Part shown: positions 25,167 through 36,235 of the stretch, in pieces
Numbering within the stretch: position 1 is the stretch's first letter
Layout of the letters: each line of letters starts with the position of its first letter
Assembly (NCBI GenBank): GCA_019722365.1
Contig: JADFUC010002372.1
Span: 186,001 to 250,000, forward strand
Origin: Lithospermum erythrorhizon
Lineage: Eukaryota > Streptophyta > Magnoliopsida > Boraginales > Boraginaceae
Direction: 5' to 3'
DNA length: 64,000 bases
Program-made: the position numbers and the translations under genes
Notes under the pieces: generated by a model
The model's database searches: none
Told to the model about the DNA's origin: nothing
The model's input: only the letters and a program-made list of their open reading frames with translations

Positions 25167-27746
25167 TGTAACGGCTTGGCAATTCGGCGCCTGGTGAAGT
25201 CATTAATCAGACACGAGTCACCGAGCCGATGGGCGACTCAGTTTAAAATACAATTCGTTTCATCCAAAATGTGCTTTCGTTCCCAATTAAAAGCGGTTTT
25301 AAAATTTTATAATCCGTCGGTGATATCGAAGCTGACCCATAAATATATACACAATATCCCAAAGGAAAGTAATGCAGAGCAAGGCTGACGAATGTCGTCT
25401 TGTAACCTAAATACAAAATGACTACCGACAAAGCTAAGATTTCAAAAGCAAACAACGATGGCGGTTGACAATAGCATCAAAATATGAAATTTGTGAGGAT
25501 CTCGGCCACCCGTGCTTTCACTTTAGCCACTCGGAGCACTTTCTCAACTGACCTCTTGCTTGGCCAGCCACATCGGCAGCACAAATGAAAAATACCCGTA
25601 GCGAAAAGGGTATGGCCGTGACTTAGTGGCTTCTTACGGGGTGAACTTGCCATGCGGGTGAGATAGTCATAATTTAATAACCAAATATGAATAATATAAA
25701 TATATCCAAGACTATCTAATCGGGTGTAACATAATTCGGGGAAATCTCAAAGCGTAATACATGAGGATATAATAGAAGGTTCGTGAAGCACACAATTTGA
25801 AGAAAGCAAATGGGCTTCGACAACGACTAAAACTCACAGTCGTCAAACCTCGCATCACCATTATCCCGCGGTATACCATCTACAATCTTAGCGTATACTC
25901 GATCCGTCTACAGGGGAATGGACTAATCAATAATCACAGCAGCTTATACCGCGTTATAAAGGCCAAACCCTTGTATACACAAAGTATAAGGCACGCGCTT
26001 ATACACAAAGTATAAAAGACACGCTGTATACCGTATAGAGGCCACGTCGACAATGCCGCGACAAAATCCACAGGACTTCATGCAGCGCGCTATACCGTAG
26101 TATAGGGCTGAGCCCATGTATTTATACCGTGATATAGGATACACTTGACGATACCCAGCAATGAAAGCGATCAAAAGCGAGTCATCTTGGCATTTATCTT
26201 GGTAATTATGGGGCCACGGCCGGAAACGTGCACCTGACAAAGCGATCCAACAGGGGAATCATACCCCTTGTTATCTTATTAGTATGGGGTGGACCAGCCA
26301 TGTATCTCTTAGTAGTATGGGGCCGATAGTGTCGCGTATCCTGCGAGGAAGGAGAGTCGCACAATCACAATCCCAACTATAGAATTGCGCCCACGATACT
26401 CGAGGCCTCGAGCTCATGCATAACCCAATGCTTTACTACTGCTCCCCAATGATGTCTGACGCCTGACCCAAACATCCCTTGATCGTAAGTCAAACTTAAT
26501 CTGACAGGCCACACACTTGAATCATAAGTCTTGAAATGAGGCCACGAAATCATAAGTAAAATGAGGCCGCGAAACACAATCATAACCACAACAATTACAT
26601 GTATATCATTCTCGTAATCATAACACAATAACATGCATATCCTGATTCAAGGTAAATGCATTAAGTAACACCCCAGTGAATAAATCTTTCGCCTCTATTT
26701 ATTCTGCAAAACGCCCTTGAAAAGACAATCAAAATGCTTGCCCTTTTCCACGATCAGCGCCTACCCAACACGAGAGAAATAATCAAAGACCTACTCTCAC
26801 ATATACCGTTCTAGAAGATACATAACGACTGCCGAGCTATCTACAAATGGTATAACCAGCGGATAATTGTCAATTCTGTCCATGAGGACTGTAATCGTCC
26901 CCCGTAGAATTAATGCTATCGCTTCTCGCTCTGACTCGGCCTAAGTCATTCTAATTAATTATCAATTCCATAATTATGACCTGCCCTCCGAAATATCGAT
27001 TATAAGCCCCCAAATTTGGAATTCTGGCTTTTGTGTAACATCCTTTAATCAATTTTAAATCATAATTTAACATCATAACAACTATAATAAGGTCCCAATA
27101 TAACCTCCTACGCATTTAAGTCTTATAAAATATCCCACCTAAAAGTCAATTGAAACCCCAAAAAGTCAACTGGGCCCTGCGTCCTCAGCTTGATCTACAA
27201 ATCACCCAATTCAAGCATATATGCGTCACGGAGCCATAGCTAAAAGTTTGTCATAAAATTCAATTATGGAAAAAGTCAACCAAAGTCAACCAAGAAAATC
27301 CATAAAAACTCCAATTTTCTTACCAATTCGTAGGGAAAGAAGCGATAGAAATGCTTGGCCAAGCAGGGATGTTTATATCGCAATAGTGATGAAATGGAAG
27401 AAAATTTTAACTGTTTTGCTCTCGAGGGGTTTCGGCCATATGAGGAAGAAGAAGAAGATGAAGTGTGATGTGATGATGTGGAGGATAGGTATGATTAGAT
27501 ATTTTAAAAAAACTCGAGTCAGATTCGGTTTTCGGTTAATTCCCCAACATAGTACTTAAATCTCCACGAACCGAGTTTCAAAGATAAAATTAACTGAAAT
27601 GGCAACCTTTACTAAATTATAAATGAAATTCGGGTACCGAAAGTTTTAACACGAAATAATATTATCATCGAGAAAAATTATACTATTCAGGTCCCGCGCC
27701 GACCGAAAATTAAAAATTTTTTTTTTTTTTTTAGTAACGGGTTATT
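25167..27746 (-). repeat. 5' LTR of the gypsy element
   Basis: 2580 bp. The plus strand opens TGTAACGGCTTGGCAATTCG and ends GGGTTATT, lacking the terminal ACA, immediately followed by the CTATT target duplication. Poly(T) lies at 27717-27732. Minus-strand TATAAATA near 26116-26126 is a candidate promoter. It differs from its partner LTR mostly by short block changes and indels. Confidence 0.9.
25930..26330. repeat. LTR sub-repeats (GTAGTATAGGGCCA family)
   Basis: This is the same cluster as in 18640-19030: CACAAAGTATAA units near 25978-26015, then AGTATAGGGC-type and AGTATGGGG-type units near 26098, 26280 and 26310. Confidence 0.65.
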
Positions 27747-27751
27747 CTATT

Positions 27752-28016
27752 TGTTATAAGAACTAGATATATATCGCAACAAAGTAATTCTGCGGTAAAT
27801 AAGTAAACATTAGCCAAGTAAGCCCAACAAGCTTCGCAATCGATTAAATACCTGCCACGGACAGAGACATCCACAATATTTCCATAACAAGTAATTACCT
27901 TGTGTCTTCCTAAGCAAGTAAGGGCACATGACTTCTAGTCTAGTGACAATTATTCTAGACCTCTAACCAAGATGCTGGATTCGACATTAGTTATAATAAT
28001 AAAAAAAAATCCAAGG
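27752..28016 (-). mobile_element. Right LTR remainder of the decayed copia-type element
   Basis: This continues the copia-type LTR interrupted at 17849 (TGTTATAAGAACTAGATATA). Its last 52 bases (27965-28016) equal the DNA just outside the left LTR, so the exact right boundary is unclear. Confidence 0.5.
27965..28016. repeat. Right copy of the ~53-bp bracketing repeat
   Basis: It matches 12370-12423 (GGATTCGACATTAGTTATAA and an A-rich run ending CCAAGG). Confidence 0.7.
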
Positions 28017-28333
28017 GAATTATTACTACAGTTAATGACAAATCTCAAATGCTACTCGTATATACTCCATATAATACAATAAACTCTCAAATTAATCACA
28101 CCAAATCACAAATGATACTCGTACAATATTTGATAAATATCATGTTGAGCATTATTGATAATCAATGGAGAATGGGTCCTTTGATTTATTTCTTGGTAGA
28201 ACATCAGTGCACGAAGGTTTGGCAGTGCATTGAAGATACAAGTACAAACTTCGAACTTTCCAAGAAACACTAATTTCGCCAATTATTTGAGCATAAGTCT
28301 CTGGTTTTTCTTACATTAATTAATTAACTATTA

Positions 28334-28576
28334 CTCCCTCCATCCCACAAAAATTATCTTTTTTTTTTATAATTGTAACTTTCAAATGTTAATCTTAATA
28401 TATTTATTTATATTGTATAATATTTTTATAAAAATTATATCAATGGAAAGAGTTTGAAGTATTTTCTTTGATCTAGTTTTTGTCAAGTGGCCTGCAATCT
28501 GAAACAAAAAATATCTACGGTTAAAATTTAAGAGGTATGAAGTTAAAAAGTGGATAATTTTGTGGGATGAAAAAGA
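28334..28576. mobile_element. Stowaway-like MITE
   Basis: The left end reads TA|CTCCCTCCATCCCACAAAAA and the right end TTTTGTGGGATGAAAAAGA|TA. The inverted repeat is about 20 bp with mismatches, and TA lies on both sides (28332-28333, 28577-28578). At 243 bp and non-coding it fits Stowaway. A relative lies at 58104. Confidence 0.75.
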
Positions 28577-29727
28577 TATAATTCCTATATTTAAATCGAT
28601 CTTTAATCAATAAAATCCTCCTATGTTTCCTCAAGGTTGACACCGACAGTATATTCGCCTTTGCTTAATTAATTAGATTTTCTCATATTGTTATTCTTAA
28701 GCTAAATGATATAGTTGCATACCACTATCCCAACGTACTTAATCAATTAACCTATCTCTTGCATTATTTTACACTTCTTTTCCCATAAAATTTAATTTTT
28801 TTAATCAAAAAATTAAAATTAATTGCATTTAATTCATGTGAGGCGGCGAAAGCAAAAATGACATGATTCTGTAAATAGAGTATTTTATTCTAACAATCAC
28901 GTATTTTTAAATGGTAAATGTGAAATAAACTATTATTAATAAGTAGGTCATTGATAAATGATTATCAGTGTTTATAATAACTTTTCATTTCTTATGAAGT
29001 TAAATAGAGGTAGTCCATTATCTACGCACAGAGTTTAGATGTAATTAATGACCAATGATTTTTTTTTTGGTTAATTAGTGATGATTTTTTGAAATAAATG
29101 CGCAAAATTGACGGGATATAGTCTCTTATAGGATTTGAGCTTTGTGACCTTTTTAGAAAAAGAGTCTAATGGATACCATTGGCTTAGATATATTTGATAA
29201 TTAATAATGCGATGATTTAATACAATTCACTTAAATAATGATAAAGACAAAACTTGCTTTTTAATATAAAAATTAATGAAAACAACTAAAAAATAGAGCG
29301 ACATAATCGAAATATAAAGTGTAAAAATCATCGAACCAATAATTAAAATATGGAAGCATTAAGAAATTTTTTCCGGATTACCACATGAATAAGATTTTGT
29401 ATAATCAAAATTTATGTATAAAACAAGTTAGCAATAATGAATTCAAGGGATTGCTAGTAAGGTATGTGAGGACATAGATTCATATGGAACACTTTTTAAT
29501 GAAATTATACGTTATTACACTTGCTGATTAAAATTATTACAACTTTATTATTGTTGCATAATTTTTTTAGTAATTCTAAACAAAAATAAAGTGCAATGTT
29601 ACGATCTAACGTAATTGTAATGGAAAGAGTTATGTTTTGTAATCGACATTCGATAATTTATCTAATGGTGGAAATATAATTTTTATAGAGAAACTGATAA
29701 ATTTATATCATGTACATAAAAAAATGG

Positions 29728-30210
29728 GTTAGTGGCAAGAGTAATCACCTATGTTTACATGATGTTACTAGTCGATCGCCTAGGTTTCAAAACGTACCTG
29801 TCGATCACCTATCTTTCCAAATGTCTCCAGTCAATCATCCGATCTGTAAACCCACTGTTAAGTTTGGCACGTGATGAGGGACACGTAACTTTTTATTAAG
29901 GGCATTTCGGTCGGTTCACTAACTATATTTTATTAAACAAAAGGAAAACACCCCCACCACCACCATCATCATTGTAAACAAATAAACTAGTACTGCTACT
30001 ATTTTCTCCATTCGTAATTTATCCCAACAGTGCTACACACAAAGGGAGGATGAAAATGTCACTAAAAAAGTCACGTGAGCATCCCGTGACCAACTTAACG
30101 AACATTTAACAGAAAATTTCATGCAGGATAGGATAATTTTTTAAAGAAAGGTGATCGACTAGGATACTTTGAAACATAGGTGATAGAGCAACATTAATAA
30201 AATGATGAAA
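29728..30210. mobile_element. Inverted-repeat (foldback-like) element
   Basis: The left arm holds repeated GATCACCTATGTTTCA-like units (29743-29815) then GTTAAGTTTGGCACGTGA (29859). The right arm holds the reverse complements in mirrored order: CACGTGAGCATCCCGTGACC then AACTTAACG (30072-30100), and GGTGATCGACTAGGATACTT then GAAACATAGGTGAT (30150-30184). The arms are about 150-170 bp around an A-rich and CCACCACCA core. No coding sequence or clear target duplication was found. Class uncertain; a non-autonomous Mutator-like element is possible. Confidence 0.6.
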
Positions 30211-30636
30211 TCGTGATCGTAGCGACTGAGCCCCTGTCTAGGATACTTGAGAGAGGCGTAAATCGCGGGATGTCTCGAAAGTCAGGGGACTTGAGCTCCC
30301 TTTAAACCACTTGATCTGAAATTCTTCGCTTATGTATTTCGAACCTGTGCGTGAAGAGGTAGGTCTTTGTCATCTTTACTCGAAGCTCTTTACCGGTTGA
30401 AACATGTCGCGAGCCGGTAACGTTATTAATAGCATAAGTGATTCTTCATCGTTAACTCTAAAAACATTATAGGATATATTACATATGTCTTGAAGAAACT
30501 AATGTAAATTTGAAAGTCTATCCCATATATAATATGAGAAGGAGGGAATTAGCAGTTACTAAATGATGGAAAATTGAAGCCCCATGATCTAGTTAGTTAT
30601 TCAAAAACCTTGCACATTGTTACTAGAAAGAGAAGT

Positions 30637-30889
30637 TGTTGGAACATTGTCAGGACATGGTCGGGAGTTACTTCTCCCGACCCGTATCCCCTGATGCTGC
30701 AGCGTGGTCGGTAGGAGTTCGGGAGAAGTTTGGGACTTGCCAAAGTCCCGACCTTAGATGTAAGACTTAATATTTCGATCTAGCATTTTGTTTTATTCGA
30801 CCTAGTGTTTGTATACGAGGCCCATTAGCTATTGTGTATAAATTGTACTCTAAGCTCATTATTTTATACAAGGAATCACTATTTCTACA
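30637..30889 (+). repeat. 5' LTR of the copia element
   Basis: It starts TGTTGGAACATT and ends TTTCTACA. A 9-bp perfect hairpin (GGTCGGGAG / CTCCCGACC, 30659-30682) lies near the start. TATAAATT at 30837-30844 is a likely promoter element. Confidence 0.9.
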
Positions 30890-30901
30890 TAGTAATCGAG
30901 C
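30890..30901 (+). other. Primer binding site of the copia element
   Basis: TAGTAATCGAGC directly follows the 5' LTR and resembles TGGTATCAGAGC (initiator tRNA-Met) with several changes. Confidence 0.55.
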
Positions 30902-31092
30902 AAAAGATCATAAACCTATTTTTCTTCTTTTCATATTGCGATTCCAATAATCGGTGAAAGCCACGGCCTTGTGATGGTGGAAGCGAGGTGGAATATGAAA
31001 CATCACTCTTGATGATAGAACTTCCCTTATTATCTTAGTAATAGAGATTTACTAGGTATTGTTATTACTCAGTTGTTTTTCTAGGCTCGATT

Positions 31093-31760
31093 ATGATGAA
31101 TAGTGAAGTCCGTTTCTTTTTTGTCCGCGTTTCTCGCGAGAGGAAGATGGAGTTTAAATTCGGCCAGTTGCAGTCGAGCCTACGAGATCCGCTTACTGCT
31201 TGGCGTGGCGGTGTTGCGAGGCTACGTTGGTCGGTGGGTGATGAACACGGTGATCCCACGCTGAAGAAATCTATCCCACACTTTTGGTGCTTGGTTATGG
31301 GAGATGTTACCCAGCGGTATAGGAGTGAAAATCTTGGTACTCATCGCGAAACCATGACTTTGACAGTGCTTCCCGAGGTCAACTCGTCTATTGAAGTTTA
31401 CTTTGGCAAATTCTGATGCTTTATGGGATAGATTGAACCTTTCGTGATCCGTTGCCTATACGTTAACATGGAGAAATTCGGAGGTATACTCGTTACCGTC
31501 TCTTGCGCCAGTCCATTACCTTCGCTAGATAGGGCATACAATATTTTGAAACAAGAGGAACATTTGCCGACTCAAGAATGCAAACCCTTTTTTAATGATG
31601 TTATGACGTTAATTTTGCGTGGTCCTCTGCGTTCGGGGGGCAAATCGAGTATTATTTGTCATTATTGCAAAAGCAGTCATGAGGTGGCTCAGTGTTATGC
31701 GAAACATGGATATCCCGGTGATTGGGGAATCACTACTCGAGGAGAGGTTACGGTGGTTCG
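31093..31760 (+). pseudogene. Copia gag (broken)
   Basis: Plus-strand frames show a copia gag-like middle (PLPSLDRAYNILKQEE, near 31512-31560) and a zinc knuckle ICHYCKSSHEVAQCYAKHG (31652-31708). The spacing is C-x2-C-x3-H-x4-C, one residue short of the usual CX2CX4HX4C, so metal binding is doubtful. The frame opens at 31444, but the upstream gag (from about 31093) lies in other frames. Confidence 0.75.
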
Positions 31761-32319
31761 GCTGGGCGAGCCCGATGGTGCAGCGGGTTCCGTTGGGGCA
31801 CGTGGGGCAGTAGGCCCGACTCTACGGATCTTGTGGGGCACCATTTTGGGCATTCCCCAGTCTTTGGTGGCGCCATAAGGAGGTGGCCGGGTTGCGAGTT
31901 GACGAGGTTCGGGTTACCCATGGGGAGGGGTTGCCGTCCACTCACCATGTCGATGGGAGCAGACTCATGAGTCTTCTTGAGTGCAGGTTCCTCTCTTGCA
32001 CCTTTGGATAATACTCGTTTGATGTGTGAGGTGTTATTTACAACCTTGGATTATTGATACTTGTTACCAACTTCACTATTCTGGGTACTCTCGCATGTTT
32101 ATTTGATCGATTATGAGGGCCGGTGTCTCACATTAGTTACGCACGATGGTAGTGTCGTTAAATGCTGCAGTGGGTGTGTTTGGTGGTCGAATCTTTGTTA
32201 CACTTGCATAATTTTGTTTATGTTCCTACCTTGGCTGCGATCTTATTTACGCTTCTAGATTGATGAATGATTGTTCTTATGGTATCTGTTCTCATACTTT
32301 TATGCATTTCGAGGACCGA

Positions 32320-33260
32320 ACTACCAAGATAGCGATTGGAGGCGGGTGAATGGAAGGGTGGACTATATTATTTCAACGACTACGGGCGTGGTTCGTGGTG
32401 GTACCGTGTTGGCAGTGCAACAGGCCAGTGTAGAGTTATGGCATAGTAGATTAGGAGGGCACTCGAAATCTTGTCATATTTCTTGTTTTTTTATAGTCGT
32501 CTTAGTTCGTTTACCTACGACGTGAGATTTGTCATAAAAGCCAACAGACTCGTGATATTTTTTATGATAGTAATAAGCAAAGATGTTAAGTTTTTTGAGT
32601 TAATTCATTTGTGATCTTTAAGGGGCCACTATCGAGAGGTTACGTCTTCTTGTGGTGCTCGTTCTTTCCACTTACTTTAGTTGATGATTTCTCGCGTCTT
32701 TAATGCAGGTTATTTGTTTGCATGATAAGATTGAAGTGTACTGTATTTCTTAAATTCCCTTGCCATGATTAAAAAGAAAGCGACAATTTGGGAGTAAAGG
32801 GTGTGTGATGTCTGCTTGATGATAAACGATGCTTGAGTTTAATTGTGTGAAACCATATTTTTCAGAGTCATGGGATAGTGTTTGAACCTCGTGTTTGTTG
32901 CAGGTAATGACGAGTTGAGCAGCACATCGTCATATTTTATCTATGGCCCGAGCCTTACTTTTTCGAGGACATCTTTCTATCGATTTACGGGGTTAGTGTG
33001 TGTTGAAATTTTATTGGTAATGGAAGAACCCACCCACAGTATTTTGAATTTTAAAATGACCTATGAGATATTATATGGTACTTCTCCTGTTTATGATGAT
33101 ATGAGAGTTTTTGGGTGTTTATGTCTTTCGTGACTTGCGTTCTAAAAGGTGATAAGTTTGCTGGTATTGATCGGCGTTGTGTGTTTGTTGGTTATCATAC
33201 AGGTGGAAGTTATTTGGTGTTCAAAACCATGAATATTTTGGTAATACCAAGCGGTGGTTT
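32320..33260 (+). pseudogene. Copia integrase (broken)
   Basis: Plus-strand frames contain WHSRLGGHS (near 32437), the GAG-pre-integrase WH.RLGH motif, and later ILNFKMTYEILYGTSPVYDD with MRVFGCLC (33040-33125). The latter matches the C-terminal integrase segment NF.TPYE.L....P.Y..LRVFGC. Stops and frame changes separate the parts, and the catalytic D,D,E residues cannot be traced with confidence. Confidence 0.7.
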
Positions 33261-33689
33261 TCTATGAGAAAGAATTTTCCTTTAAGGGTGTTGATTATGA
33301 TGGAGCGGTGATTGGGGGAGAGGTTCTGGCTCCGGGTGGTGGCGTCGAGCAGATGGCGGATGTAGCCGCGTCGGGTTCGGATAGAGGAGAGCCGAACATG
33401 TGGCCATCGGACCTTGTTGTCGCACATGAAAGGATCTTTGAGGTAGTCTCGTCACTGCGCCCGTTAAAGCTGAGTTGGGACGATGGCCACCGAGGCGTCT
33501 GTTGGTTTGGGTAATGAAGTGATTGAGCCTCAGTTGGGTAGGGGACATATAGTGCCGTTGTTCCAGCGCGTCGAGATTTTTGTGACACGTGTGATTAGTC
33601 ACCCTGCAGCAGGCATTCACTTTTATTTCTCTCTATACCGGATATTTCATATCCTGCTGGCGTTGTTTGAGTTATGACTTATTTTCGGT

Positions 33690-34700
33690 GGACACAAGGG
33701 TTTTTCTTCTTCTTTATTACTCACAGTGTTGAACTACATCTATCTTCGGGCATCGAAGGTAACGGTCGAAATTAACGGAAGGTGAAGGCTCTAGAAGAGG
33801 TGCAGGTTGAAAAAAGTTTCGGAGATCGGAACCCACTTCCTATTAGTAAGCTTAGCCGACCCAGGCGGGGGACAAAAGACCATGGATCATGGACCTTTAT
33901 CACGAACTTTCTTTAGTTTAAAAGTGAGGAAAGAGACATAATGACTTGAAACTTAGGCTAATGACTTATAAATGACTCTACTCGTCTTAGAAATCGGCGT
34001 CGGGACTCTTTGAATAATAATATAAACCCCATAAGCAATAAACGACCTTTACTTGAAGTTTCTTCTCTGTCTTTATTTGAGTCCATAATAACTTTGATCT
34101 TCGCCCACTTAAATCTTGCTTGTAATCGAGCGATCTCCGAGCCCGGGAGGCGTGCTATTTGAAATATCTTCTCTTTCTTTCAAAAAGTATTTAGATATCC
34201 CACGAAGTTGGAGTAGCCGTAGAAGCCTTTTTTCTCGATACCGATCTCGTAGGGATTAAATTGAATGCTTAAAAATAATATGATGGGGAGTTAATACCTA
34301 TTATAATAATATTACTGGTAAGGAGCTTGTATTATTTACTTATTTCCCTTAGCGCCTGGCCTTCATGAAATCTAGAAATACCTTATTTGGAATATCTAAG
34401 ATACTCGTTTATGCATACATTTGTAAGGAGTGCTTTTAAGGTGTTTTAAGACCTTTATTAAGGCGAGTATGCTACGTTGAGGAAATTTGAGATTAGGTTT
34501 TTCGGTGATACCGTTTGAAACACGGAGGCATACTCGCATACTGCGGACATTAGCTTATTTCAAGGGAAGACTCAATAGCATAAGCTTCGATCCGGCTGAC
34601 CAAAAGAAAGGCGAAAAATATTTACATTTCCCTCTTGCGGGGATACTATAAGTCTTTACATTCTCTGGCTCAGGACACCTTTTCGAGAAGTGCTTCCTTT
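33690..34700. other. Unrecognised DNA inside the copia element
   Basis: Between integrase and reverse transcriptase, where a short linker is expected, lies about 1 kb without copia protein similarity on either strand. It could be a nested insertion or simply decayed coding DNA. No terminal repeats were found. Confidence 0.4.
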
Positions 34701-34759
34701 CATCACTTTGCTCTTTTGACCTGAGAAGGGGAAATTCTATGAGATGATTAATGAATTTA

Positions 34760-36000
34760 AGTCGGGTCTCTCTAATTCGCGTGATGTGCTTTGGAGGATA
34801 ATGGCACGTGAGTCACGTTGACTTACCTCCGAGCAAAAAGGCTCAAGGCCGATGGGTGTCTAAGATTAAGTACAACTCGGATGGAGTGTTGGGCGCCTCG
34901 AGGCGAGAGACTTGTTTTGTTTACATTTGGTAACCATCGAGAAGGAAGAAATTGACTATTACGATGCATTCGCTTTGTCGCTAAGATGTCTCTTGTCGAG
35001 GACATTCTTAGCTATTTATTTTCGAGGGGTGGATACTCCATCGGATGGATGCCATAATGCTTTTTTACATGGAATCTCAGCGAGGAGGTACATATGAAAC
35101 TTCCACGGTTTCGATCATAGTAGACAACAAAGTGTATTTATGCTGCGTAAGTCATTCTTGTAAAATTTAAGCAGGCACCTCGTTAGTTATTGAACTCAAC
35201 GCCAGCTTGATTTCTTATGGTTTCACTCAGTCTCGCTCGGACTACTCTTTGTTCTCTTATATATGTGATGGTGTTCAGTTGTTTGTTCTTGTGTATGTTG
35301 ATGATATGATTATTTCCGGCACTAATCGACTCTGATTGAATAATTTCAAGTACCTCAGTTGTTTCACGTGAAGGATGTTTAAGGGTCTAAAGTATTTTTG
35401 ATGTCGAGGTGGCGAGGAGTGCTCTGAGGAGTCTCTCTTTTATGTCTTCGAGGAAAATGTGTTTTGGACATTATTAATGAGTGTGGTTTGTTGGGTAGTC
35501 GTCCTGGGCTTTTCCCGTGGAACCAAATTAAACTTGGCTCATTTGTTGATGCAGCACTTAGCGAGAGAGAGGGAAAGTATATGCGTTTGATTGGGGCGAT
35601 TTATCTCTCTTATACTCGTCTGATATTGCCTATCGTGCATATCCTTTCTCGATTTTTCATGACGCGAGAATCTGGAATACGATTACTTTCGGAGTGGTGG
35701 CAATACTACCTCAAAAATTCGCTTTGGTCGGAGATTACATTCATGACTGATTTTTGACTTAAAATTTTACGGGTGGTGTGACTCGGGATTGAGGCGGTAC
35801 GTCTATACTAGGCGTTTAGTTCTTTGGCAGTTGGTTGGTGTTTCTTGGGATTATCCCATTTTTGAAGGCAAAGCAGATTGTCGTTGTCACCGGTGAGGCG
35901 ATCTGGGGCTATGGTAGCTTTGGCGTGTGTGAATAAAGTGATTGAAGGGATTGTTGGCATGTTGGGGTGATCCTTTTCCAGGTGGTTCAAGTGTATAGTG
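34760..36000 (+). pseudogene. Copia reverse transcriptase and RNase H (broken)
   Basis: Plus-strand pieces in order: GRWVSKIKYNSDG (34849-34887), EIDYYDAFA (34949-34975), HNAFLHG (35054-35075), LVYVDDMIISG (35289-35321, the catalytic YVDD box, intact), LKYF.DVEVARS (near 35388-35420), ECGLLGSRP (35476-35502) and RLIGAIYLSYTRL (35584-35622). An RNase H-like stretch follows (near 35765-35930). Frameshifts and stops divide the domain, so no functional polymerase is encoded. Confidence 0.85.
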
Positions 36001-36235
36001 ATAGTCGGTCGGTCTTACATCGGCTTATAATCTTGTTGTTTTCATGGCCTTTCGAAACATATCGAGATTGATTGTCATTTATTGGGACTATTCGGGGATG
36101 AGACTATTGTTGTTTCTCATTGTCTCCACTTAACTTATGACTTGAGACATCTTTGCAGTCTCGGGAAAGCGGCGGTTGAAACTTTGATGAACAAGTTGGG
36201 CATTTTGTGATCTTCGTACTTCAACTTGAGGAAGG

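Larger units (their letters stand above)
17850..27746 (-). mobile_element. Full-length Ty3/gypsy chromovirus-type retrotransposon (decayed)
   Basis: Two collinear LTRs of about 2.6 kb flank a 4.7-kb interior. On the minus strand the order is 5' LTR (25167-27746), primer binding site, gag, protease, reverse transcriptase, RNase H, integrase, polypurine tract, 3' LTR (17850-20447). That gene order is diagnostic for Ty3/gypsy. The target duplication CTATT is exact (17845-17849 and 27747-27751). LTRs end TGTAATAACCC...CTACA or TTACA on the minus strand; the right LTR lacks its final ACA. The long LTRs and the GTAAATTTTATTAGGTGGG end resemble the Tekay/Del chromovirus group, an inference. All coding regions are shattered by stops and frameshifts, so the copy is not autonomous. 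It sits inside the right LTR of an older copia-type element. Confidence 0.9.
28017..30636. other. Intergenic DNA with a MITE and an inverted-repeat element
   Basis: No protein-coding gene was recognised. The 74-codon frame at 28049 lacks any recognisable feature. The stretch 28580-29720 is plain AT-rich DNA in which I see nothing defined. Bases 30211-30636 hold moderately GC-richer sequence without an identified origin. Confidence 0.5.
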
